NCBI GenBank assembly: GCA_014359685.1
Contig: JACIYY010000088.1
Location: 1-28,425, forward strand
Direction: 5' to 3'
Source of the DNA: Porphyrobacter sp.
GTDB taxonomy: Bacteria > Pseudomonadota > Alphaproteobacteria > Sphingomonadales > Sphingomonadaceae
DNA length: 28,425 nucleotides
Part shown: one piece after another, positions 15,485-22,283 of the stretch
Numbering within the stretch: the stretch's first letter is position 1
Layout: every line of letters starts with the position of its first letter
The notes under the pieces: model-generated
The model's database searches: none
The model's input: only the letters and a program-made list of their open reading frames with translations
What the model was told of the DNA's origin: nothing
Program-made: the position numbers and the translations under genes

Positions 15485-17670
15485 GCGGCAAGAGCCTTCC
15501 TCGCATCATTGGCGGCAACCGGGTTCCCAGCGGGCGGATTCCCGGCGGGCGGGTTGCCAGCGACCGGATCGTCGGCACCCGGCGCGCCCGCCACCGCCGG
15601 GGTCCGGTCCTCGCCGCCGACCACGGCGATCACCTCGATCGGCTGGGTGGCGGGTAGTTCGTGGATCGACAGCACCGCGCAGCCGGGCGCGCGCAGCCGC
15701 AGCAACTCGGCCAGCGCGCGGCGGGCGCGCGGCTGGACGATCAGCGCCGGCAGCGCGCCGGGGGGCAGTGCGGCCATGATCTGCGCCACCCGCTCGCCGA
15801 TCGAGCGGGCCAGGTCTGGCTCGATCACCGCCTGCCCGGTGACCGGATCGTGCATCCCGCCAGCGACCATCTCCTCCAGCTCGGCGGCAAGCGTGATGAC
15901 CGGCAGGCGCTCGTCGGGCGGGCACAGCCGGCCGACCAGCAGCGCGCCCAGATCGGCGCGCACCATGTCCACCAGCCGCTCGTGCTCGGTGGTCTGCTGC
16001 GCGGCCTGCGACAGGCTGGCCAGCACCGGCAGCGGGTGGGCGAGCGGGATGCCGTCCGCCAGCAGCGCGCGCAGCAGCCGGGTCAGCGCGGCCAGCGACA
16101 GCGGCTGCGGGGTGATGGTGGCGACCAGCTCGCCATGCCGCTGCTTGATCAGGTCGAGCAGCTCGCGCACCTCGTCGGGGCCGAGAAGCCGCTCCGCGCG
16201 GGCCGACAGCAGCTGGTTCAGATGCGTCGCCAGCACGCTTTCGGCATCGACCACCAGATAGCCCTCTGCCGTGGCGAGGTCGCGGTGGGCCGGATCGATC
16301 CACAGCGCCGGGCAGCCGAAGCTGGGATCGGTGGTGGGGTCGCCCGGCACCAGCGATCCGGCGGCGGCGTGGGCCGAGACCTGCCCGGTATCGATCGCCA
16401 GCGCCCGGTCGAGCCGCAGCCGGCCCGAGCCGAGCGGCGCCCCGCCCAGCGTGATGCGATAGGTATCGGGCGCGAGGTCGAAGCTGTCGCGGAGGCGGAA
16501 TTGCGGGATGACGAAGCCGAATGCCTTGCACATCTGCCGCCGCAGCCCGGTCAGCCGCGCGACCAGCGGGGCGCCCCGCCGCTCGTCGGCCAGATGGACC
16601 AGGCCGTAACCGAGCTCGACCGTCACCAGCGCCTGCTCGGCCACCTCGCCGATGGCGATCACCGCCGGATCGGCCGCGGGCTCCGCTGCGGGCACGCTCG
16701 CCGCCCGCGCGCGCCGGCCCAGCCAGCGCCACAGCACGAAGGCTGCGGCCGACAGCGGCAGGAAGATCATCTGCGGCATGGCCGGGATCGCGCCCATCGC
16801 CGCCAGGATCACCGCCACCGGCAGCCAGATGCCCGGCGCCGCCAATTGCCCGCCGATCTGGCCGCTGAGGTCGCGGCTGTCGGAGACGCGGGTGACGATC
16901 ACCGCCGCAGCGATCGACAGCAGCAGCGCCGGGATCGAGGCGACCAGCGCATCGCCCACCGCCAGCGTGACGTAGAGCTGGCCCGCCTCCGCCGCCGACA
17001 GGCCGTGGCTGACCATGCCCAGCACCAGGCCGGCGATGATGTTGACCGCCAGGATCAGCAGCGCGGCGACCGCGTCGCCCTTCACGAACTTGCTGGCGCC
17101 GTCCATCGAGCCGTAGAAATCGGCCTCGGTGGCGATCTCGCGGCGGCGCGCCTTGGCCTCCTCGGCGGTCAGCAGCCCGGCGGCAAGGTCGGCGTCGATC
17201 GCCATCTGCTTGCCCGGCAGCGCGTCGAGCGTGAAGCGCGCCGACACCTCGGACACGCGCCCGGCGCCCTTGGTGACGACCATCAGGTTGATGATCATCA
17301 GGATCAGGAACACGAACAGGCCGACCGCGAAATTGCCGCCGATCAGGAAGGCGCCGAAGGCCTCGATCACCAGCCCGGCGGCGGCCTCGCCCTCGTGCCC
17401 GTAGAGCAGCACCACGCGGGTCGAGGCGACGTTGAGCGCAAGGCGCAGCAGCGTGGCGAACAGCAGGACCGAGGGGAAGGAGGAGAAGTCGAGCGGCTTG
17501 TCCGAATTCACCGCCGCCATCAGCACCGCGATCGACAGCGCGATGTTGAGCACGAACATCAGGTCGAGCAGCAGCGCCGGAATCGGCACGATCATCAGCG
17601 CGATGATCACCAGGATCCCGGCGGGCAGCGCCAGCGCGGGCGAGACCATCCCGCGAAGCGCACCGCTCAC
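15481..17670 (-). CDS. flhA: Flagellar export gate protein FlhA
   Basis: The major export-gate protein of the flagellar type III secretion system, in the inner membrane at the base of the flagellum. The 729-residue product has about eight N-terminal membrane helices (to roughly residue 310), with the FHIPEP-family signature FPSVLLFATLLRLALNVAS at about 65-83. A cytoplasmic domain follows that docks chaperones and substrates. The start is a GTG overlapping the transglycosylase stop by 4 bp; an ATG at residue 8 is possible. It is longer than Salmonella FlhA because of a C-terminal low-complexity tail with AGNPP repeats. flhB and the other export genes are not in the window. Confidence 0.96.
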   Translation of the reverse strand: MSGALRGMVSPALALPAGILVIIALMIVPIPALLLDLMFVLNIALSIAVLMAAVNSDKPLDFSSFPSVLLFATLLRLALNVASTRVVLLYGHEGEAAAGLVIEAFGAFLIGGNFAVGLFVFLILMIINLMVVTKGAGRVSEVSARFTLDALPGKQMAIDADLAAGLLTAEEAKARRREIATEADFYGSMDGASKFVKGDAVAALLILAVNIIAGLVLGMVSHGLSAAEAGQLYVTLAVGDALVASIPALLLSIAAAVIVTRVSDSRDLSGQIGGQLAAPGIWLPVAVILAAMGAIPAMPQMIFLPLSAAAFVLWRWLGRRARAASVPAAEPAADPAVIAIGEVAEQALVTVELGYGLVHLADERRGAPLVARLTGLRRQMCKAFGFVIPQFRLRDSFDLAPDTYRITLGGAPLGSGRLRLDRALAIDTGQVSAHAAAGSLVPGDPTTDPSFGCPALWIDPAHRDLATAEGYLVVDAESVLATHLNQLLSARAERLLGPDEVRELLDLIKQRHGELVATITPQPLSLAALTRLLRALLADGIPLAHPLPVLASLSQAAQQTTEHERLVDMVRADLGALLVGRLCPPDERLPVITLAAELEEMVAGGMHDPVTGQAVIEPDLARSIGERVAQIMAALPPGALPALIVQPRARRALAELLRLRAPGCAVLSIHELPATQPIEVIAVVGGEDRTPAVAGAPGADDPVAGNPPAGNPPAGNPVAANDARKALAA
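15521..15565. repeat. Three 15-bp repeats in the flhA 3' end
   Basis: Three imperfect 15-bp units (15521-15535, 15536-15550, 15551-15565) encode the repeated pentapeptide AGNPP, read on the minus strand in the tail of FlhA. The pattern suggests recent slippage expansion of a linker. The tail is outside the conserved FlhA domain. Confidence 0.7.
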
Positions 17671-18521
17671 AGCCCGAAGCTCCGGAACCGGGCATAGGCC
17701 GCATCGACCCGCCGCGCGGCGGCGCCGGGCAGGCGGTCAGGCCCGGCCCCCGAGCCAGCGCCGAAGGTGGCGCGCAGCGTCTCGGCCATCGAAGGGCGCG
17801 CGGCGGGCTGGTCGGCGGCGGCGGAGATCCAGCCGGGCGAGCCGGAGCGGGCGGGCGGCTGCGCCCAAAGCGCGGCCGATCCGGCGGCAGCCGCCCCTGC
17901 GCCCGGCGCGCCGTTAATCGCCCCGGCGACCTTGCCGCGCATCACCGCCATCACCTCGCCCACCGAGCGGGCGCTGCCGCCAGCGTGGAAGATCGACCGG
18001 TTGGCCGCCGCCGCGCGCGGGAACAGCGCGGCCGCATTCTGCGCAGGGTCAGCGGCCAGCGCCGACAGGAACCGACCCGCGCCATCGGCGCCGAGGAAAT
18101 GGGCAAGGTACAGCTCGGTCGCATCCGGCTCGCGCCCCAGCACGCCGCGCAGCGCGCCGGCATTGTCGCGCGCCAGCTCCGCCGCCATCAGCGCGGCGGC
18201 GTCGGGATCGTGGCGCAGCGCCATGACCTCCGCCCGCAGCGCCGGATCGACCACCGCCCGGCCATCGGCCCGCGTGATCGCCGCATCGGCCCAGCCGAGC
18301 CCGTGCGAGGCGCCGTGCCGGTCCACCGTGTCGAGCCAGGTGCCGTCGATGAACTGATACAGCCCGGCGGCGCTGGAGCTGGGCGCCCTGGCCTCGGGAT
18401 CGAGGCCGGATTCGAGCCGCGCCTGCGCCAGCAGATAGTCGAAATCGACCCCCGTCGCGGCGGAGGCGCGGGCGATGGCGGCGTGCACCCCGTGGCTCTG
18501 CACATTGTTGACCGTTGGCAC
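17667..18521 (-). CDS. Lytic transglycosylase (SLT domain), probably flagellar
   Basis: A 284-residue protein with a lytic-transglycosylase fold. The catalytic glutamate is E37 in QARLESGLDP, followed by SSAAGLYQFIDGTWL (about 50-64), the SLT signature. The GTG start at 18521 has AGGGG about 8 bases upstream; the frame continues further upstream, but there it only shadows flgN. No classic signal peptide is seen, so export may use the flagellar system or another route. The C-terminal half (150-284) is Ala/Pro-rich. It lies between flgN and flhA, overlapping flhA by 4 bp. Because FlgJ here lacks a muramidase domain, this enzyme probably opens the peptidoglycan for the rod, as SltF does in Rhodobacter; that is inference. 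Confidence 0.85.
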   Translation of the reverse strand: MPTVNNVQSHGVHAAIARASAATGVDFDYLLAQARLESGLDPEARAPSSSAAGLYQFIDGTWLDTVDRHGASHGLGWADAAITRADGRAVVDPALRAEVMALRHDPDAAALMAAELARDNAGALRGVLGREPDATELYLAHFLGADGAGRFLSALAADPAQNAAALFPRAAAANRSIFHAGGSARSVGEVMAVMRGKVAGAINGAPGAGAAAAGSAALWAQPPARSGSPGWISAAADQPAARPSMAETLRATFGAGSGAGPDRLPGAAARRVDAAYARFRSFGL

Positions 18522-18568
18522 CCGGAAACCCCTGCGTGGCTCGACCTCGCGGGGATGGGAAGCAAGGA

Positions 18569-18584
18569 GCGTGCCAGGGCACGC
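18569..18584. repeat. 16-bp palindrome between flgN and the transglycosylase
   Basis: GCGTGCC and GGCACGC (7-bp arms around AG) sit in the 80-bp gap after flgN. On the minus-strand transcript a pyrimidine-rich stretch follows. It may act as a processing or attenuation hairpin inside the operon. Confidence 0.35.
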
Positions 18585-18601
18585 CTTCGCGGGTGGGCGC
18601 C

Positions 18602-18955
18602 TCAGAAGGCGGAGCCGACCCCGCTCTGCGAATAGAGTCCGGCGCGCCCCGTCAGCTGGGCGAAGCGGGCCTGCATGTTGCTGGCGATCAGGTTGCGCAG
18701 CCTGCGGTTGATCGCGTTCAGCCGCCGCACCGCATCGAGCAGGCCGCGGCCTTCCTCGTCCAGCGCGGCGCTGTCGCAAGCGTCGATGATCGCGCACAGA
18801 TCCATCTTGCCGCCGGCGCAGGTGATGATCCGCTCGAGGTCGAGAGCGGCAAGGGCCTGCCGCTCGCCCTCCAGAAGGGCAAGCATTTGCCGCAGATGGT
18901 CGGCCAGCGGCAGCGCGGTCGCGGCGCGCCGCGTAGGGGCCACCGAACGGCTCAT
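18602..18955 (-). CDS. flgN: Flagellar export chaperone FlgN
   Basis: A 117-residue, mostly alpha-helical protein. FlgN binds the hook-filament junction proteins FlgK and FlgL in the cytosol and guides them to FlhA. The identification rests on size, the helical heptad-like pattern (LRQMLALLEGERQALAALDL at about 21-40), the C-terminal LNAINRRLRNLIASN motif, and its place directly after flgM with a 4-bp overlap. FlgN sequences are weakly conserved, so position carries much weight. Its clients FlgK and FlgL are encoded at the far right of the window. Confidence 0.82.
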   Translation of the reverse strand: MSRSVAPTRRAATALPLADHLRQMLALLEGERQALAALDLERIITCAGGKMDLCAIIDACDSAALDEEGRGLLDAVRRLNAINRRLRNLIASNMQARFAQLTGRAGLYSQSGVGSAF

Positions 18956-19272
18956 TCGGGGACCCTCAGCAGATAGCCGGCGGCGATGATCGCGTCGGCG
19001 ATGCGGGTCGGGACCACCGGATAGCGGCCCTCTTCCACCGCCTTGCGGATCTCGGCGACGCGATCCTGATCGAAGGGCGGCTGCGCGCCGGCCCCGACTC
19101 GCCCGCTGGCGGCGGCGGCCGGGTTGGCCATCGCGGTGGAGCCGGCATCGCCGGCCGGCGCGGCGGTCTCGCCAGCGACCGCGCGGGCGGGTGCCAGCGG
19201 GGCGACAGGGGCCGGCGCCGGCGTCTGGAGACGCTGCGCCATGGTCAGCTTGGCCGGGTCGATCGGGGTCAT
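18952..19272 (-). CDS. flgM: Anti-sigma-28 factor FlgM
   Basis: A 106-residue inhibitor of FliA that is exported once the hook is complete, which frees FliA. The conserved part is C-terminal: VAEIRKAVEEGRYPVVPTRIADAII at about 72-96, the region that binds sigma-28. The N-terminal half is Ala/Pro-rich and likely disordered, as is usual. The ATG at 19272 is chosen over a GTG at 19287 because GGGAG lies about 7 bases before the ATG. It overlaps flgN by 4 bp and follows flgA by 75 bp, a gap that carries a hairpin. It is encoded on the same strand and probably the same transcript as its target. Confidence 0.88.
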   Translation of the reverse strand: MTPIDPAKLTMAQRLQTPAPAPVAPLAPARAVAGETAAPAGDAGSTAMANPAAAASGRVGAGAQPPFDQDRVAEIRKAVEEGRYPVVPTRIADAIIAAGYLLRVPE

Positions 19273-19292
19273 CGTGTTCGCTCCCACAAGGG

Positions 19293-19315
19293 TCGTCCCG
19301 TCGCAGAACGGACGA
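19293..19315. repeat. Hairpin in the flgA-flgM gap
   Basis: TCGTCC-c-GT (19293-19301) pairs with ACGGACGA (19308-19315), giving 8 bp with one bulged base, about 20 bp upstream of the flgM start. It may affect flgM translation or end an upstream transcript. No T-run is present. Confidence 0.3.
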
Positions 19316-19347
19316 TCGCCGGCAGGCTTAAGGGCCGGCCCGCCCGC

Positions 19348-19866
19348 CTACGGCAGATCGGCGCCGACCAGGCCGGGCCGCAGCACGCGGGCGCGCATCG
19401 GATCGGTCCGGGTGCCCGCCGGGCGGACCCGGATCCACTCGCCGGCAGCCCCGCCCTCCAGCGCCTCGCCCTGCCGGGTCAGGGTGAAGCCGCGCCCGCG
19501 CACCGCGATCGCGACGCTCTCCCCGCGCGAGACGATCGGGGCGGCGGCGGCGGCGCCCGGCCCGGCCTCGACCGGCACGTAGAGCCGCCAGCCGCCCGCC
19601 ACCGGGCAGCGGACCAGCACCGTGGCGCGGCCGCCGCCGTGCCATTCGAGCGCCAGCGGCTCACCGCAGGGCGCCAGCCGCAAGCGCCGGTCAACCGGCA
19701 GGCGCGCCCCGCCCGGCTCGCCGATCGCCGCCCCGGTGAAGCCGGCCACCGCCGCGTCGATCGCGGCCGGATCGGCCGAGGCGGCGCTCGCAACGGACGG
19801 GATCATGGCCAGCGCGGCCAGCGCGGCCAGCGCGGCGGCGCCTGCGGCAAAGCGGTTCAGCGGCAT
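19348..19866 (-). CDS. flgA: Flagellar P-ring assembly chaperone FlgA
   Basis: A 172-residue periplasmic chaperone that helps FlgI form the P-ring. A signal peptide is clear: MPLNRF, then an Ala/Leu core, ending VASAASA near residue 30. The C-terminal SAF-like half shows APIVSRGESVAIAVRGRGFTLTRQGEAL at about 108-135, with the RVRPAGTRTDPMRARVL tail. The ATG at 19866 lies within the end of the motB-like gene (overlap of 10 bp), so they are coupled. It is slightly short for the family. Three perfect 9-bp repeats (19807-19833) encode part of the signal peptide. Its partner flgI is in the rightward operon. Confidence 0.9.
   Translation of the reverse strand: MPLNRFAAGAAALAALAALAMIPSVASAASADPAAIDAAVAGFTGAAIGEPGGARLPVDRRLRLAPCGEPLALEWHGGGRATVLVRCPVAGGWRLYVPVEAGPGAAAAAPIVSRGESVAIAVRGRGFTLTRQGEALEGGAAGEWIRVRPAGTRTDPMRARVLRPGLVGADLP
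19807..19833. repeat. Three perfect 9-bp tandem repeats in flgA
   Basis: GGCCAGCGC is repeated three times without mismatch and encodes the Ala-Leu-rich signal-peptide core. A copy-number change would add or remove three residues without a frameshift. Confidence 0.85.
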
Positions 19867-20336
19867 GCGATGTCCTCGTTGCGGGCGGCTCCGGGCGCGC
19901 CATCGGCCCCGGCGCTGCAATCATCGTGCCACGGGTCCTGCGGAGCGTCGAAGGCGAGCATCGCCAGCAGCTCGTCGGCCGCTGCCGGCTCGATCACGAT
20001 CCGCGCCGCATGACCTTGCGCCCGCGCCTCGGCCGCCAGCGCCAGCGCGGCGGCGGCGGCGGCCGGTTCGGCGCCGGCGCGGTGGCGGGCAAGGATGGTC
20101 AGCCGCTGGCGGGGATCGCGCGGCTGCCCGGCCAGCCAGCGGGCCAGCGTCGGGGCGCCCTGCGTGGCGCGATAGATCGCCGATGGCGCGGCCGGCAGCG
20201 GCGCCGGCGCCTCGATACCGCCTGCCTGTCGGGACGCCGCGGCGGGCGGGGCGCTGGCCGAGATCGAGACCATGAACAGGATCAGCGCCAGATCGGCGAT
20301 GATCGTCTGCCAGCCGCCGGCGCGCCCGCCGATCAT
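19857..20336 (-). CDS. Short MotB-like protein lacking an OmpA-like domain
   Basis: A 159-residue protein with one membrane helix at about residues 10-28 (WQTIIADLALILFMVSISA). An Asp at position 15 near the start of the helix matches the proton-binding Asp of MotB/ExbD stators. The rest is periplasmic: a Pro/Ala linker and a beta-alpha-beta-like piece (RLTILARHRAG at about 78-88, helix, ARIVIEP at 111-117). The peptidoglycan-binding OmpA-like domain of about 100 residues found in normal MotB is missing. It follows the motA-like gene with a 4-bp overlap (ATGA), as stator pairs do. It could be a stator or an ExbD/TolR-like protein; the flagellar context favours the former. Cysteines at 140 and 158 are unusual. 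Confidence 0.65.
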   Translation of the reverse strand: MIGGRAGGWQTIIADLALILFMVSISASAPPAAASRQAGGIEAPAPLPAAPSAIYRATQGAPTLARWLAGQPRDPRQRLTILARHRAGAEPAAAAAALALAAEARAQGHAARIVIEPAAADELLAMLAFDAPQDPWHDDCSAGADGAPGAARNEDIACR

Positions 20337-20992
20337 GCCGCCTCGCTCCGTGCCGCGCCCGCCGGCGCCGGCGGCTGGCAGGCCTCGCGCACCGCCCCCT
20401 CCAGCCAGTCGAGCAGCGTCTGCCGCGCCGCCTCCTCCGCGCGCGAGCGGCGGGCGATCGCCGCGCCCAGCGGCGCGAACACGAAATTGGCCAGCAGCAG
20501 GCCATACAGCGTGGTGGTGACCGCCGTGCCGATGGCCCCGGCGGTGTCGCCCCCGGCGGCCTGCACCGACAGCCCGCCCAGCGACAGCAGCGTGCCCGCC
20601 AGCCCCAGCACCGGCGCCAGCTCGGCCGCCTGGTCGAACACGCCAGCGGCGCTCTGCGCGCGGGCGAGGCGGGCGGCGCGGTGCCGCTCGTGCTCCTCGT
20701 GCAAAGCGGCGAGCGAACGGCGGCGGATCAGCGCGTCGGCCACCGCGTCGAACTCGCCATCGCCGAAATGATGCGGATGGGCGCGGACCAGCCCGTCTCT
20801 GCCGATCTCCTGGATCTACACGCCCAGCTCGGCGCGGACCCGGTCGGGGGCGAACGGCCGGCCGGCCAGTTGCGCCACCGCGCGCAGCGCCTCGCGCGTG
20901 TCGCGCCAGCCACAGCGCAGCCATGCCGCCACCAACGTCCCGCCCAGCACCAGCGCGGCGGATAGCGGGTCGAGCCATTGGGTGACGTCCAT
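20333..20992 (-). pseudogene. MotA-like stator gene interrupted by an in-frame amber codon
   Basis: From an ATG at 20992 with AGGGG just upstream, the frame reads MDVTQWLDPLSAALVLGGT (first membrane helix) to ELGV, meets TAG at 20818-20816 (codon 59), and continues in the same frame with IQEIGRDGLVRAHPHHFGDGE through two more hydrophobic segments (APVLGLAGTLLSLGG and TTTLYGLLLANFVFAPLG) to the stop that overlaps the motB-like start. Joined, it would be 219 residues, a normal size for MotA/TolQ/ExbB-type proteins. The part after the TAG has no ATG; a GTG at 20743 lacks a good ribosome site. A C-to-T change of CAG (Gln) is the simplest origin. Sequencing error is possible. The identity as MotA-like is inferred from the helices and the partner. 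Confidence 0.75.
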
Positions 20993-21063
20993 CGCCCCTG
21001 TTCTCCTGTTTCTCCGCCCCGAGAACGGCCGCCGCCCACCGCTTGTTCAGCCCCCGGCCGAAC

Positions 21064-21102
21064 TTTGCCGCCCTCGGCAAGCGCTTGCCGGCGGCCTTGC
21101 CG
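21064..21102. promoter_or_regulatory. Cluster of TTGCCG half-sites with 16-bp palindrome, candidate enhancer
   Basis: CGGCAAGCGCTTGCCG (21075-21090) is a perfect 16-bp palindrome. TTTGCCG (21064-21070) faces its left half in inverted orientation, and a third CTTGCCG ends at 21102. The cluster lies about 65-100 bp upstream of the flgB sigma-54 -24 element, where enhancer-binding activators such as FlbD or FleQ/FlrC normally bind. It could also serve the divergent motA-like operon. The activator gene is not in the window. Confidence 0.55.
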
Positions 21103-21110
21103 CTGCGCTG

Positions 21111-21138
21111 CCGGCCCCTGCCCGGCCCCTGCCCGGCC
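21111..21138. repeat. 11-bp tandem repeat in the flgB upstream region
   Basis: CCGGCCCCTGC occurs twice exactly (21111-21121, 21122-21132) and begins a third time to 21138. The period is about one helical turn. It lies between the putative enhancer and the sigma-54 promoter and may set their distance or phase. Confidence 0.7.
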
Positions 21139-21165
21139 AGCGTGAAAGGCGCCGCTGCGGGCAAC

Positions 21166-21181
21166 TGGCACGCCGCTTGCA
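21166..21181 (+). promoter_or_regulatory. Consensus sigma-54 promoter of flgB
   Basis: TGGCACG (21166-21172), four bases, TTGCA (21177-21181) is an exact match to the sigma-54 consensus TGGCAC-N5-TTGC. The conserved GG and GC are 10 bases apart. Transcription should start near 21193, 30 bases before the flgB GTG. This places the rod and hook operon under sigma-54 and an enhancer-binding activator, as is common for class II flagellar genes. Confidence 0.88.
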
Positions 21182-21222
21182 CAGACCGGTGCGTGACTGG
21201 CCTTGCCATCAGGAGACGACGC

Positions 21223-21570
21223 GTGAGCAATTCCCTGTTCGGAGTGCACGGCGCCGCGCTGCAGGTCCGCAGCGCCCGCATGAACGTGCTCTCCTCCAAC
21301 ATCGCCAATGCCGCGACCCCCGGCTACAAGGCCCGCGACATCGACTTCGCCGCCGCGCTGGAGGCGAGGCTGGGCGGCGCCAGCGGCGGACGCGCGGCCG
21401 ATGCCGCCACCCGCTTCCGCGTCCCGCTGATGGCCAGCCTCGACGGCAACACGGTGGAGATGGCGACCGAGCAGGCCGCCTTTGCCGAGAACGCGGTCGC
21501 CTATTCGGCCACGCTCGGCTTCCTCAAGGGCCGGGTCGAGACGCTGACCCGCGCGATCCGGGGCGAGTGA
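21223..21570 (+). CDS. flgB: Flagellar rod protein FlgB
   Basis: A 115-residue proximal rod protein placed between the MS-ring export gate and FlgC. The N-terminal rod signature is seen as SARMNVLSSNIANAATPGYKARDIDF (within about 17-42) and the C-terminal helix as AAFAENAVAYSATLGFLKGRV. The start is a GTG at 21223 with AGGAG at 21211-21215; the frame is open upstream but lies in the promoter. It is the first gene of the flgB-L operon and is slightly short for the family. Confidence 0.93.
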   Translation: MSNSLFGVHGAALQVRSARMNVLSSNIANAATPGYKARDIDFAAALEARLGGASGGRAADAATRFRVPLMASLDGNTVEMATEQAAFAENAVAYSATLGFLKGRVETLTRAIRGE

Positions 21571-21572
21571 CG

Positions 21573-21983
21573 ATGCCCGGCACCCCTCCGATGACCCTGT
21601 TCGCGCTCGGCCACCGGGCGATGTCGGCGCAGCTGGTGCGGATGAACGCGGCCGCCTCCAATCTCGCCAATGCCGGCAGCGTCGCCGCCAGCGAGGGCGA
21701 GGCCTACAGGCCCATGCGCGCGGTCTTCGCCGAGGAGCTCGATGCCGCCACCGGCCTGCGCTCGGTCCGCGTCGAGGGCGTCTACCAGGCCGATGTCGCG
21801 CCGATGAAGCAGCACAGCCCCGGCCATCCGCTGGCCGACGAGAACGGCGATGTCTGGGTCTCCCCGGTCGATGAGAACGAGGAGATGGTCGAGATGCTCG
21901 AAGCCTCCCGCCAGTACCGCACCATGGTCGAGGCCATGTCCACCGCCAAGCAGCTGATGCTCGAAACGATGAGGATGCCATGA
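21573..21983 (+). CDS. flgC: Flagellar rod protein FlgC
   Basis: A 136-residue rod protein. Seen are [17 protein letters not shown] (about 24-40, the Asn-Leu-Ala-Asn rod motif), PYRPM-like [10 protein letters not shown], and the C-terminal [28 protein letters not shown] helix. The ATG 2 bp after the flgB stop is chosen because GGGGCGAG precedes it; an ATG at residue 7 would give a slightly shorter product. The stop overlaps flgD by 4 bp. Its order after flgB is canonical. Confidence 0.94.
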   Translation: MPGTPPMTLFALGHRAMSAQLVRMNAAASNLANAGSVAASEGEAYRPMRAVFAEELDAATGLRSVRVEGVYQADVAPMKQHSPGHPLADENGDVWVSPVDENEEMVEMLEASRQYRTMVEAMSTAKQLMLETMRMP

Positions 21984-22279
21984 CCGCGATTCCCCCCACC
22001 ACACCGGCCACCACGCCGGCCGCCACCGCCCCGCAGCAGGGCCAGGGGCGCGGCTTCGACACGCTCGGCCAGGCCGATTTCCTCAAGCTGCTGACCGTCC
22101 AGCTCCAGCAGCAGGACCCGTTCGAGCCGGTCGATAACAAGGAGATGCTGGCCCAGATGGCGCAGTTCTCCTCGCTCGCCGGGATCACCGACACCAACGC
22201 CATTCTGGAGACCATCTCCGCCAAGCTCGATCGGCTGGCCAGTGCCCAGCAGACCGCCGCCCCGACCCAGGAGCCCTGA
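21980..22279 (+). CDS. flgD: Short hook-capping protein FlgD
   Basis: A 99-residue FlgD that scaffolds assembly of the hook by FlgE. The family core is clear: [41 protein letters not shown] at about 26-66, which fits the usual N-terminal region. Typical FlgD proteins of about 220 residues continue with a Tudor-like and a fibronectin-like domain; here these are missing and the reading frame simply ends in TGA after a Gln/Ala/Pro-rich tail. The next gene follows after 4 bp, so no lost fragment remains. It may be a truly reduced capping protein. Confidence 0.9.
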   Translation: MTAIPPTTPATTPAATAPQQGQGRGFDTLGQADFLKLLTVQLQQQDPFEPVDNKEMLAQMAQFSSLAGITDTNAILETISAKLDRLASAQQTAAPTQEP

Positions 22280-22283
22280 CCCG

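Noticed and set aside
15661..17697. Long open frame on the plus strand opposite flhA
   Set aside because: It is His/Gln/Asp/Arg-rich with no recognisable domain and lies exactly antisense to flhA, whose membrane helices and signature are clear. Such shadows are expected at this GC content.
19273..19347. Sigma-54 or sigma-28 promoter in the flgA-flgM gap
   Set aside because: GG/GC pairs are 11-12 bases apart rather than 10, and the TTAAG/GCGAT pair is spaced far too closely for sigma-28.
20816..20818. Pyrrolysine or other programmed recoding at the amber codon of the motA-like gene
   Set aside because: Pyrrolysine use is not known in this group, no stem-loop stands out after the codon, and a simple nonsense mutation or sequencing error is more economical.
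20993..21160. A second sigma-54 promoter directed at the motA-like gene
   Set aside because: A GG-N10-GC pair exists on the minus strand but the -12 part (AAGCG) departs from TTGC, so it is too weak to call.
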